Shown here: positions 42,607-50,898 of the stretch, one piece after another
Position numbering within the stretch: the stretch's first letter is position 1
Layout: every line of letters starts with the position of its first letter
Assembly (NCBI RefSeq): GCF_002177135.1
Contig: NZ_MWPH01000001.1
Coordinates: 1,054,001 to 1,118,000 of the forward strand
DNA length: 64,000 nt
Origin: Natronolimnobius baerhuensis
GTDB lineage: Archaea; Halobacteriota; Halobacteria; Halobacteriales; Natrialbaceae
Reading direction: 5' to 3'
The notes under the pieces: model-generated
The model's database searches: none
Seen by the model: only the letters and a program-made list of their open reading frames with translations
Told to the model about the DNA's origin: nothing
Position numbers and translations under genes: made by a program

Positions 42607-43419
42607 ATGGGCATCATACGGGTGGACAGACTCTGCAAGTCCTACGGCACAGTACAGGCGGTCGACGGCATGGACTTTCACGTCGACCGTGGCGAGGTGT
42701 TTGGCTTTCTCGGCCCAAACGGTGCCGGGAAGACAACGACACTCCAGGCGCTGACTGGCCAACTCGAGCCGGATTCGGGAACGATTCGCGTCCTCGACAC
42801 CGATCCGACAGTCGAGCCACTCGAAACACGCCGGCGTGTCGGTATCGTCCCCGAACGTGGCTCGCCACCGAGCTTTCTTACGCCGCGTGAGTACCTCGAG
42901 TTCGTCGGCGACGTTCGCGATCTCGAGGCCGACACTGTCGCTGATCGGATCGACCACTGGGCAGACCGACTCGGCTTTCGGGGCAAACTCGAGACGCTGC
43001 ATACCGATCTCTCGCGCGGTCAGCAACAGAAAGTGATGATCGCACAGGCGTTCATCCACGAACCCGACGTCGTCCTGATCGACGAGCCACTTGCGAACCT
43101 CGATCCGCTGGTCCAAGAGCAGGTCAAGCGGTTTCTCACCGCGTACGCGGCCGACGATAACGCCGTGTTCGTCTCAACGCACAACATCGATGTCGCCGAG
43201 GAAATCTGTACGCGCGTGGGCATCGTCGCCGACGGCAAACTCGTCACCGAGCGAACGCTCACCGCGACAGGCGACGAAGATGCCAGCGCGGAGAGCGACA
43301 GTAGCTCAGCTACAGATACTCCCTTGCTCGAGGTCTTCCTCGAGCACGTCGGCGATGCCGCGACGCGAGATATGCCAGTCTCAGCACTCGAGAGCGACGA
43401 CCCACACGCACAGCCATGA
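42607..43419 (+). CDS. ABC transporter ATP-binding protein
   Basis: The 270-residue protein has Walker A GPNGAGKTT (about 38-46), signature DLSRGQQQKVMIAQ, Walker B DVVLIDEPLANLDP and the switch His in STHNID. It is a drug- or Nod-type (ABC-2) ATPase. The Ser/Asp-rich insertion near 225-245 is typical of halophiles. Its ATGA overlaps the permease start, so the two proteins are made together. Confidence 0.92.
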   Translation: MGIIRVDRLCKSYGTVQAVDGMDFHVDRGEVFGFLGPNGAGKTTTLQALTGQLEPDSGTIRVLDTDPTVEPLETRRRVGIVPERGSPPSFLTPREYLEFVGDVRDLEADTVADRIDHWADRLGFRGKLETLHTDLSRGQQQKVMIAQAFIHEPDVVLIDEPLANLDPLVQEQVKRFLTAYAADDNAVFVSTHNIDVAEEICTRVGIVADGKLVTERTLTATGDEDASAESDSSSATDTPLLEVFLEHVGDAATRDMPVSALESDDPHAQP

Positions 43420-44906
43420 GCGCGGTGACTCGCTTAGCCGGCGGGCAAACGACAACCTGGCGGCTGTTCACGACGCTGGTCCGCGAGGAGTGGCGACTCC
43501 ACGTGCGACTGTTCGGTGGCTGGCGATTTGCCGGCTTTCCGCTCGTCATCGCCGCATTGGCCATCGGTGGCGTCGTCGCACTCGAGACGACTGGGACCGA
43601 CGCAACGACGATTGTCACCGGACTCCACGTCCTTGCGCTTGGATTCGGTCTCTACAGCGGCACGGCCGCCTTCGCAGGCTCGTCGATGCTCGAGAACGTC
43701 TTCGGCCGACTCTCACTCGTCCTCTCGACGGCGGAGACGTTGCCACTGTCGCGACGGCGGCTGCTCGGGCTCTTTCTCCTGAAGGATCTGCTGTTTTACG
43801 GCCTCGTTGTCGTGGCCCCGATGGCGCTCGCTGCTGTTCCACTCGCAGCAGCGGGCGACCTGTCGTTCCGTGCGCTGCTCGAGATTCCCGCATTGTGGCT
43901 CTCGTTGGGCCTCGTCTTTGCCGCCGGGATGACGGTGACTGTCGCACTGATCGCCGCGCGCAGTCGGAGCGTGCCGGTGTGGATCATCGGACTCTCGGTC
44001 GTGATTCTTGCACTTGGGCTGTGGACGACCGGTCTGCTCGAGCCCGCTCGAGGCCTGCTCGTCCCTGTTTCGGGGTCGCTGGCAACGGCGGGTGGGCTCG
44101 CACTCGCGACGGCCATCGCCAGTGTCACAGCAGTTGCGGCGTTCGATCCGACAGACGGCCGCCCCGCCCAGCGCGAGGCAACAAGCGCACGGTTCGGCCA
44201 GCTACGTGAGCGTCTCCCGACCGGTACGAGGACTGACGCGCTCGTCGCGAAGAGCTTACTCGACCTCACGCGGTCGGCTGGCGGCGTCTGGAAACCCTTT
44301 GTCTCGGCAGGCATCCTGTTCGCGCTCGTGGTCGGCCTCGTCGGCGTCGTCGAATCGATCACCGGCATCGAACCCGCGCCGGGGATTCTCTTCGGCGGCG
44401 TCCTCGGCCTCTCGGCGTTTACCACCTACAACTGGCTCACCCAGTTCGACTCGCTCGAGGCGTATCGAATCTACCCGGTTTCAGTCACGGATGTCTTTCG
44501 CGCAAAGCGAATCGCATTCGTCCTGGTCGGTGCGCCAGCGGTCGCAGTACCGTATCTCGCAGCAGTGCTCTGGTACGGCGCAACGCCCCTCGACGCCGCC
44601 GTCGGCGCGGTGCTGCTTGCGGGCTATGGCCTGTACTACTATGGGCTCACGGTCGCCGTCGCCGGCTTCGATCCCAACGAGTTCCTGTTCGATTCGGTCC
44701 GCTTTACCGGCTTTACCGTCGGCATTGCCATTCCACTCGTCCCAGCGCTCGTGGCTGGCTTCGTCACTCCCTCACCGACGCCCATACTCGCCGTCGGCCT
44801 CGCTGGTGCGGGACTCGTCTGTGGTGCACTCGGCTACATCCTCTCGAGTCGCGCAGGCCCACGCTGGGAGCGGCGATATCGCGAGGGAAATGAGTCCGCT
44901 AGCTGA
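43416..44906 (+). CDS. ABC-2 type transporter permease
   Basis: The 496-residue protein has about ten hydrophobic helices, beginning after an amphipathic N-terminus (TTLVREEWRLHVRLFGGWRFAGFPLVIAALAIGGVVALETTG). It pairs with the overlapping ATPase. The transported substrate is unknown; the position between cobO and the cobyric acid synthase gene may be chance. There is no substrate-binding protein, which fits an exporter. Confidence 0.83.
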   Translation: MSAVTRLAGGQTTTWRLFTTLVREEWRLHVRLFGGWRFAGFPLVIAALAIGGVVALETTGTDATTIVTGLHVLALGFGLYSGTAAFAGSSMLENVFGRLSLVLSTAETLPLSRRRLLGLFLLKDLLFYGLVVVAPMALAAVPLAAAGDLSFRALLEIPALWLSLGLVFAAGMTVTVALIAARSRSVPVWIIGLSVVILALGLWTTGLLEPARGLLVPVSGSLATAGGLALATAIASVTAVAAFDPTDGRPAQREATSARFGQLRERLPTGTRTDALVAKSLLDLTRSAGGVWKPFVSAGILFALVVGLVGVVESITGIEPAPGILFGGVLGLSAFTTYNWLTQFDSLEAYRIYPVSVTDVFRAKRIAFVLVGAPAVAVPYLAAVLWYGATPLDAAVGAVLLAGYGLYYYGLTVAVAGFDPNEFLFDSVRFTGFTVGIAIPLVPALVAGFVTPSPTPILAVGLAGAGLVCGALGYILSSRAGPRWERRYREGNESAS

Positions 44907-45076
44907 TCAATTCTCGATCCCATTCGACAGTGGGAACAAACCGACGCCCCACGAGTGCCACGCGAACGCCTGGACTGGCAGTGTTGCTCGAGTGAGGGGA
45001 AAAGTATCGCCGATCCTGAAAGTGACTTTCATCTGCAAGGCGTAGCCCGAACCGGGTGTCCGTGGTCGGCTGGGGC

Positions 45077-45292
45077 ATGAAGGTCATCTTCAAACCCGGT
45101 AACGCCGACGAGGAGATCAACTGCGTCGACTTCCGCGAGTACGAACAAGGCATTGTCCCCCACAACGAGGAGGGATACAACATCGGCTACGTCCCCCACG
45201 AAATCCTGAGCCATATCGAACCGCACAGTGGTGAGGAAGTCGTCTTCGAAGATGGTGAGAAGCCGGTTCCGGGCAACGACGAGGACGAATAG
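45077..45292 (+). CDS. 71-residue acidic conserved protein
   Basis: The product is [25 protein letters not shown] followed by a stretch with [29 protein letters not shown]. Probably a beta-barrel-like fold; no family was recognised beyond small haloarchaeal hypotheticals. The ATG at 45077 is preferred over an upstream GTG because the sequence before it is atypical. Confidence 0.6.
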   Translation: MKVIFKPGNADEEINCVDFREYEQGIVPHNEEGYNIGYVPHEILSHIEPHSGEEVVFEDGEKPVPGNDEDE

Positions 45293-45354
45293 CGCCGTCG
45301 ACACCGAAAACCGATAGGCCGATACGCCCGACTCGCGTGGCGTGTCGTACGCGG

Positions 45355-46941
45355 ATGACTCACACCCTGCTGGTTGCTGGTACCGCAAGCCACGTCGGCA
45401 AATCGACCGTCGCCGCCGGTCTCTGTCGCGTGCTTGCCGACCAGGGCATCGATGTCGCCCCATACAAAGCACAGAACATGAGTAACAACGCTCGAGTCGT
45501 TCCCAGTCCGCCCTCGAGTGACGGACTCGCGGACGACTCGAACACGCAGTGGGGCGAAATCGGCGTCTCACAGTTCGTTCAGGCGCGAGCAGCGCGGATG
45601 ACAGCGACGACTGACTGCAACCCCGTTCTGTTGAAGCCTCGAGGCGATGGCGAGAGCCAACTCGTCGTGCAGGGTCACGCCCGCGAACACGTCCCTGCGT
45701 CCCAGTACTACGACAATTTTTGGGACGATGCATGCGAGCGCGCCCTCGAGTCCTACGAGCGACTCGCAGCCGAGAACGACGTGATCATCGCCGAAGGCGC
45801 GGGGAGTATCGCCGAAATCAATCTTCACGACCGCGATCTTGCAAACGTCGAAACAGCCCGATTTGCCGACGCCGACATCCTCCTGCTCGTCGATATCGAA
45901 CGCGGTGGCGCGTTCGCCAGTCTCTATGGTACCCTCGAACTCATGCCCGCCGCGTTGCGCGAGCAGGTCGTCGGTGCGGTCATCACCAAATTCCGCGGCG
46001 ACCCGTCGCTGCTTGAGGACGGCATCACGGAAATCGAGTCCCGAACGGACGTTCCGATACTCGGTATCCTCCCCTACGACGACCCCGGACTCCCCGAAGA
46101 GGACAGCCTTTCACTGCCCGCTCGAGACGAGGTGGGCGTCCTCGGCGACGACGATGGCGTGCCCGCCGACAACCGACTCCGAATTGCGGTGCCGCGACTT
46201 CCCCGACTCTCGAATGCGACCGATCTCGAGGCGCTCGCGGCCGAACCTGGCGTGTCGGTGGTGTTCGTTCCCGTCGCTGAGGACAGCCACGCCACAGAGA
46301 TGGACCCACTCGAGGCCGTCGCGGCCGACGCAGTCGTTCTCCCGGGGACGAAGAACACGGTCGACGACCTCCGCGGCCTTCGCGAGTCGCCAGTTGGCGA
46401 TGCGATCAGGGCGTTCGACGGCCCAATCGTCGGTCTCTGTGGGGGCTATCAACTGCTCGGCGAGCGGATCACGAATGCCACACTCGAGAGCACCGACGAC
46501 ACTGACACCGTTCCCGGTCTGGGGCTGCTCCCGGTCGAAACCCGGTTCGAGGAGACCAAGCACCTCGAGCAGACGACGGTGACGGTCGACGGAACGGCCA
46601 CTCCGTTGCTCGCTGGGGCAGATGGCGAGCGAGCAACCGGCTACGAGATTCACGCTGGTCGCACCCGCCCGCTCGAGGAGGTTTCAGTGCCACTCGAGGA
46701 GGCAAGCGCTGCCCGGGGGGCCGTCCTCGGGACGTATCTCCACGGTCTGTTCGATACCGCGGCTGTGCGAACCGCATTTCTCGAGGCTGTCGCAGTCGCT
46801 GCGGGTATCGAGTGGCCGCCTGCAGCGGACACAGATGGGGAGACAGACTCAGGCACAACCCCGTATGACCGCGCTGCAGCGCTCGTCCGGGACAACATTG
46901 ATCTCGAGGCGCTCGGGGTCGGCCCGGATTTCGATCCGTAG
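45355..46941 (+). CDS. cobQ: Cobyric acid synthase
   Basis: The 528-residue glutamine-dependent amidotransferase has an N-terminal DTB/MinD-like synthetase domain: [23 protein letters not shown] (P-loop, about 4-26), [28 protein letters not shown], and [11 protein letters not shown]. The C-terminal class I GATase domain has [13 protein letters not shown] and the nucleophile elbow [10 protein letters not shown] with the Cys, then [13 protein letters not shown] and YLHGLFD. It amidates adenosylcobyrinic acid a,c-diamide to cobyric acid. The usual length is about 490; acidic insertions explain the excess. ATG at 45355 is the family start. Confidence 0.93.
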   Translation: MTHTLLVAGTASHVGKSTVAAGLCRVLADQGIDVAPYKAQNMSNNARVVPSPPSSDGLADDSNTQWGEIGVSQFVQARAARMTATTDCNPVLLKPRGDGESQLVVQGHAREHVPASQYYDNFWDDACERALESYERLAAENDVIIAEGAGSIAEINLHDRDLANVETARFADADILLLVDIERGGAFASLYGTLELMPAALREQVVGAVITKFRGDPSLLEDGITEIESRTDVPILGILPYDDPGLPEEDSLSLPARDEVGVLGDDDGVPADNRLRIAVPRLPRLSNATDLEALAAEPGVSVVFVPVAEDSHATEMDPLEAVAADAVVLPGTKNTVDDLRGLRESPVGDAIRAFDGPIVGLCGGYQLLGERITNATLESTDDTDTVPGLGLLPVETRFEETKHLEQTTVTVDGTATPLLAGADGERATGYEIHAGRTRPLEEVSVPLEEASAARGAVLGTYLHGLFDTAAVRTAFLEAVAVAAGIEWPPAADTDGETDSGTTPYDRAAALVRDNIDLEALGVGPDFDP

Positions 46942-46996
46942 ATCGCCGGACGAGTGGCGATAACTGTTATGCGATGGTCCTGCGTACCGACCGGTC

Positions 46997-49867
46997 GTGT
47001 GCGACAGCGACACCGTCTGTGAGTACGTGGCTCGAAAGGATGAACCGGAAACGTGGCATGGGGACGAGCCAGCGCAGTGGACGCTCGACCAGCGGGTGGA
47101 TCGAGGGGGCCTCGACGCAACGGCCTGGGCGTGCCCGCACCCACCGATGACGGCTGGCGGTGATGCTGATGCCGGTGGCACCGATGTTGGCGACGACGAG
47201 GGACAGCTCGAGGGCGACCGATACTGCGTCTTTCATACACCACCGGACGACCGGCCCACCGACATCGACGAGCGGGCTGAACTGCTGGACGCGATTGATG
47301 CAGCCGGAGAGGGGACGCGAACCGATCAGCCAGAACACCGCGGACAGTTCGTCGGGGCGACGTTCGAGTCGGTCGAGGCAACCGATCTCGAGTTCGTCGC
47401 GGACGAGAATCGGGATATTCGGTTCGATCACGCCGTCTTTCGCGGTGGCGAGGACGGCGTCTCGTTCGAGGGGGCAACAATACGGACGACCGGAGAGCAG
47501 CCGGTTTCGTTCGCCGGTGCGACGTTCATCGCTGAGGATGGCGACGTTTCGTTTGAGGGAGCAACGGTCAGAACCGACGGCGACGGAGACATCGTCTTCG
47601 ACGGTGCACGCTTTCGCGCCGGAGATGACGGGAACGTTCGGTTCGACGACGCCACGTTGATGACCGCTGCGGATGGCACGATATCGGCGCGGAACGCGAC
47701 GTTCACTGCTGAGGCGGGGCTCTCTTTCGATGGCCTGATAGTCACCACGGACGGGTCGGGTCAGGTCTGGTTCTACGATACCGACTTCGTGGCCAAAGGG
47801 GACGCGGGCATCTCGTTTGAGGATACAACGTTTTCGACTGCCGACGAGGGCAACGTCTTCTTCCACGACCTGACATTCCGCGCGACGGCCGGTCCTGTCT
47901 CGTTCGTCGATTCAACATTCGCTCCCGGCTCGAGCGGGATAGTCTCGTTTCACGATACGGCGTTTGCCACCGCGGGCAACGGGGCCGTCGCGTTCGACGA
48001 CGCGACGTTCCGCACCGAGGGCGCAGGCAACCTTTCGTTCGACGAGGCGGCGTTTACGACCACCGGAAGCGGGAACGTCCGGTTCGTCCGCGCGACATTT
48101 GAGACCCACGGCGAGGGAGATCTCCGGTTCAACGAGGCGACGTTTCACACCGAGGGCACAGCGAACGTCTCGTTCTACGACGCCACGTTCGAGTCCGACG
48201 GACCGGGAGCCCTCTCGTTCGACGAGTCAGTGTTTCTCGTCGGCGGCAAAATCTCGTTCAGCGACGCAACGTTCGTCGCATCGGACGGGACAGACCTCTC
48301 GTTCGAGGAGGCGACGCTCGAGGCGTCGAAACGGTTGTTTTTCGACGACGCAGAGATCATCGCCGCCGGTGGGTGCATCTCCTTCGAGAAGACGACGGTT
48401 ACCGCGACCGGCCCCCAGAGCGTCTCGTTCGATGGCGTGGACCTGCGCGCGGACGACGGCGACGTGACCTTCGCCGCCGCGCGGTTCAGGGCTGACGGCG
48501 ATGGACACGTGTCGTTCGTCGATACGGACGTCGTCACCGATGCCGAGGGCACGGTAACGTTCGCCGACTCGAGGTTCGCCGCTTCGGGTACCGGTCACGT
48601 GCGATTCGACGAGACCAGTTGGTACGGCCGGGTCTCGTTTGCAGACAGTATCTTCCGTTCGGAAACGTCGTTTCGCAACCAACGGTGTGATGGGACAACG
48701 GATCTCTCGTTCGCCGGTGGACGGATGGAGTCGTCGTTCGCGTTTACTGCAGCCGACTGGACGCAGGGCCAGTTCGACTTCAGCGGGGCGACCTTTCGCC
48801 GCAAACCGGACTTCCTGGGGGAGCCAAACGGCCGTTCGACGGAATTTACAAACAGCGAGCGAACGCCTGTCTTCGGCGAGCGAGTCGATTGTCGCGACAC
48901 GACGTTCCTCGCTGGCGTGGATTTGAGCGATGCGATACTGCCCGCGGACGCCTCGTTTGATCGTGCAGATCTCTCGAGTGCGGACTTCGTCAATTCGGAT
49001 TTCACGGGCGACGAGGACGCATCGCAAGCCTCGTTCGAGAGAGCGGACCTGTCGGGAGCCAATCTGTCGAGAGCGGTTCTCGTGGGGGCCTCGTTCGAAG
49101 GTGCGCGACTCAGCAGGGCACACCTGCTGGATGCAAACCTCGTTGGTACCGCCCTGTACGGCGCGTTACTCGGGGATGCGCGGATTAATCGTAAAACACA
49201 GTTCTGGCCCGAAACCGAGACGAACGGCTGGCGGCAACTCCTCTGTTCCCCCACGGAACCGGTGCTTCGACGCAGTTCCCTCCAGCGCCTCAAGACGGGC
49301 GCTCGCGGTGGAACGTTGCCATACTGTGTGTACGACCCTCGATATCCTCACTCGAACGAGGACGTCGCGTCGGACTGCGCCGTGACGAGCGAGGCCGACG
49401 CCGTAGAGAAGGCTGCCGAGACGTACGGTACCCTCGAGTCGGTCGCCCGCGAGAACAGTCTGTCTCGGCTGGCGAGTCAGTGCTTTCTCGGCCGCAAGGA
49501 CATCCAACTCCGGAAGTATCGACGGGAAGCCAACTGGCAAATGGTATGCCGGTCGATTGTGCCGAGTGTCGTCGCCCGGTACGGTGAGAGCCCATGGCGC
49601 GTACTCGGAACGGGGACGCTCACGGTCGTCCTCTGTGGGCTGGCGTACTGGGCGTTCGACCTCATCGAGCAGATCGGCGGCGAGAGCGGGTCGATCTCGC
49701 TGTTCGATGGACTCTACTTTAGCGCGCTCACGTTCACGACGCTCGGGTATGGTGATTTCAGACCGACAACTCGCGGTGGACAGGTACTGGCAGTCGCGGA
49801 AACCGCCTCAGGTGTGATCTTGCTCGCCATCTTGGTGTTCGTCTTCGGTCGGCGAGCGACACGCTGA
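46997..49867 (+). CDS. Solenoid-repeat potassium-channel-like protein
   Basis: The 956-residue protein (GTG start) has five parts. A Cys/His cluster opens it (CEYV, ACPHP, YCVFH; about 8-80), a likely zinc module. Then about 28 tandem units of 13-15 residues (about 125-550) follow, consensus N-V-S-F-D-D-A-T-F-x-T-x-G-x-G, giving a predicted right-handed beta-solenoid. Classical pentapeptide repeats come next (ADLSGANLSRAVL, about 640-730). A soluble linker follows. The C-terminus (about 860-956) is a two-helix pore with selectivity filter TTLGYGDF. The whole suggests a K+ channel with a huge cytoplasmic or exterior solenoid. No partner gene is adjacent. The 15-residue repeats are not a family I recognise by name. 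Confidence 0.78.
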   Translation: MCDSDTVCEYVARKDEPETWHGDEPAQWTLDQRVDRGGLDATAWACPHPPMTAGGDADAGGTDVGDDEGQLEGDRYCVFHTPPDDRPTDIDERAELLDAIDAAGEGTRTDQPEHRGQFVGATFESVEATDLEFVADENRDIRFDHAVFRGGEDGVSFEGATIRTTGEQPVSFAGATFIAEDGDVSFEGATVRTDGDGDIVFDGARFRAGDDGNVRFDDATLMTAADGTISARNATFTAEAGLSFDGLIVTTDGSGQVWFYDTDFVAKGDAGISFEDTTFSTADEGNVFFHDLTFRATAGPVSFVDSTFAPGSSGIVSFHDTAFATAGNGAVAFDDATFRTEGAGNLSFDEAAFTTTGSGNVRFVRATFETHGEGDLRFNEATFHTEGTANVSFYDATFESDGPGALSFDESVFLVGGKISFSDATFVASDGTDLSFEEATLEASKRLFFDDAEIIAAGGCISFEKTTVTATGPQSVSFDGVDLRADDGDVTFAAARFRADGDGHVSFVDTDVVTDAEGTVTFADSRFAASGTGHVRFDETSWYGRVSFADSIFRSETSFRNQRCDGTTDLSFAGGRMESSFAFTAADWTQGQFDFSGATFRRKPDFLGEPNGRSTEFTNSERTPVFGERVDCRDTTFLAGVDLSDAILPADASFDRADLSSADFVNSDFTGDEDASQASFERADLSGANLSRAVLVGASFEGARLSRAHLLDANLVGTALYGALLGDARINRKTQFWPETETNGWRQLLCSPTEPVLRRSSLQRLKTGARGGTLPYCVYDPRYPHSNEDVASDCAVTSEADAVEKAAETYGTLESVARENSLSRLASQCFLGRKDIQLRKYRREANWQMVCRSIVPSVVARYGESPWRVLGTGTLTVVLCGLAYWAFDLIEQIGGESGSISLFDGLYFSALTFTTLGYGDFRPTTRGGQVLAVAETASGVILLAILVFVFGRRATR

Positions 49868-49905
49868 GTGGAAGTCAGAGCGATATCGCAGGAAACAAAT
49901 TCCGT

Positions 49906-50295
49906 TTACGTTGAGGCGCCTCGATAGGTCCCGAGTAGTTCCTCGAGGATAATACACTCCTGATCGGTGGAGTCGTAGTGGGTATCGATGTAGCGCTCGG
50001 CCGCCTCGTAATCGCCTCGAAGGCCGTGTTTCCGGACGGTGATGACGGCATCGAGGAAGAAGGTGCCGCCGTCGGTGCCGAGTGCTTTTGCGTGGTCCGC
50101 TCGAGAGATATCGAGTTCAGATTTGATCTCGTCGAAATTGAACGTCTCGACTTCGTGTTCAGCGTTGACAAGCGTCAAGACGTACTCTGCGGAGAAACGA
50201 TAGAACTCGGATTTACTCTCGAACATACCGTCGTCGACGAGTGCGTCGATTTCATCGACGACTGCGTCGGGGTACCTGACGGTATCTTTAGCCAT
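49906..50295 (-). CDS. Ribbon-helix-helix regulator
   Basis: The 129-residue protein begins MAKDTVRYPDAVVDEIDALVDDG followed by FESKSEFYRFSAEYVLTLV, a MetJ/Arc-type beta-helix-helix DNA-binding unit. The remaining 85 residues (with DYEAAERYIDTHYD) probably dimerise or bind a ligand. It is divergent from the MTH865 gene. A palindrome next to its own TATA box may serve for autoregulation. The Met at 50295 fits the fold. Confidence 0.84.
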   Translation of the reverse strand: MAKDTVRYPDAVVDEIDALVDDGMFESKSEFYRFSAEYVLTLVNAEHEVETFNFDEIKSELDISRADHAKALGTDGGTFFLDAVITVRKHGLRGDYEAAERYIDTHYDSTDQECIILEELLGTYRGAST

Positions 50296-50315
50296 GTCCT
50301 GACAATCCACACCGC

Positions 50316-50326
50316 TGATTAATTAC
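50316..50326 (-). promoter_or_regulatory. TATA box of the RHH regulator
   Basis: On the minus strand AGTAATTAATC lies 21-31 nt before the ATG at 50295, consistent with a leaderless or near-leaderless message. Confidence 0.6.
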
Positions 50327-50340
50327 TGTTTCGAACAGTA
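50324..50340. promoter_or_regulatory. Palindromic operator candidate of the RHH gene
   Basis: TACTGTT and AACAGTA form a perfect 7-bp inverted repeat around TCG. It overlaps the upstream edge of the TATA box (BRE position) of the RHH gene, where a bound repressor would block TFB. This is a plausible self-binding site. Confidence 0.55.
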
Positions 50341-50436
50341 GTTGACAGGTCAACAGGATTAGTCCGCTCATACTGATAGCGAGTGAACTCGAGCGTGTTA
50401 CTCGGAGACGGGACTGGGGACACCAACTACCCACAA

Positions 50437-50467
50437 ATTTATTATTTATCGTGTGTAACGGTGGAGT
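50437..50467 (+). promoter_or_regulatory. TATA box and ribosome site of the MTH865 gene
   Basis: ATTTATTATTTAT at 50437-50449 precedes the ATG at 50471 by about 25 nt, and GGTGGAG at 50460-50466 is a possible Shine-Dalgarno. Confidence 0.6.
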
Positions 50468-50470
50468 ACA

Positions 50471-50722
50471 ATGTCTGCTGAAGATGACCTCCGCGAACAG
50501 ATGATCGACGCCTTCAAAGGCGCTAGCTACCCCGTCTCGAGTCCGATGGATCTCGTCCCTGCGCTGCCGGATGGCCCCGGAACGAAATTCGAGACAGGCG
50601 ACTTCTCGATGACGGCAATGGAGCTGAACACGAAGACATCCGGCGGGGACTTCCCGTACGATGAACCGGAGCCACTCGTCGACGACATTATACAGGACCT
50701 GAAAGATCAGAACGAACTCTAA
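50471..50722 (+). CDS. MTH865-like family protein
   Basis: The 83-residue protein matches the MTH865 family: DLREQMIDAFKGASYPVSSPMDLVPALPDGPGTKFETGDFSMTAMEL followed by GDFPYDEPEPLVDDII. It is a small helical protein of unknown function. Divergent from the RHH regulator. Confidence 0.88.
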   Translation: MSAEDDLREQMIDAFKGASYPVSSPMDLVPALPDGPGTKFETGDFSMTAMELNTKTSGGDFPYDEPEPLVDDIIQDLKDQNEL

Positions 50723-50898
50723 GGTCCGCCCGCGAACACGAGCCCACTGGAGCGTCTCGACTGGAGTACGATCACGCGGGATCGAACCACGGTCACTGAG
50801 TCAGGTAGTGAACCACTACCTTTTTATTCCAACGCGGTGTCTTGAGCAGAAAGGGGAGTGGCGTCACGAACAGGTGTGGGTGAGGACCACCGGTGGGT

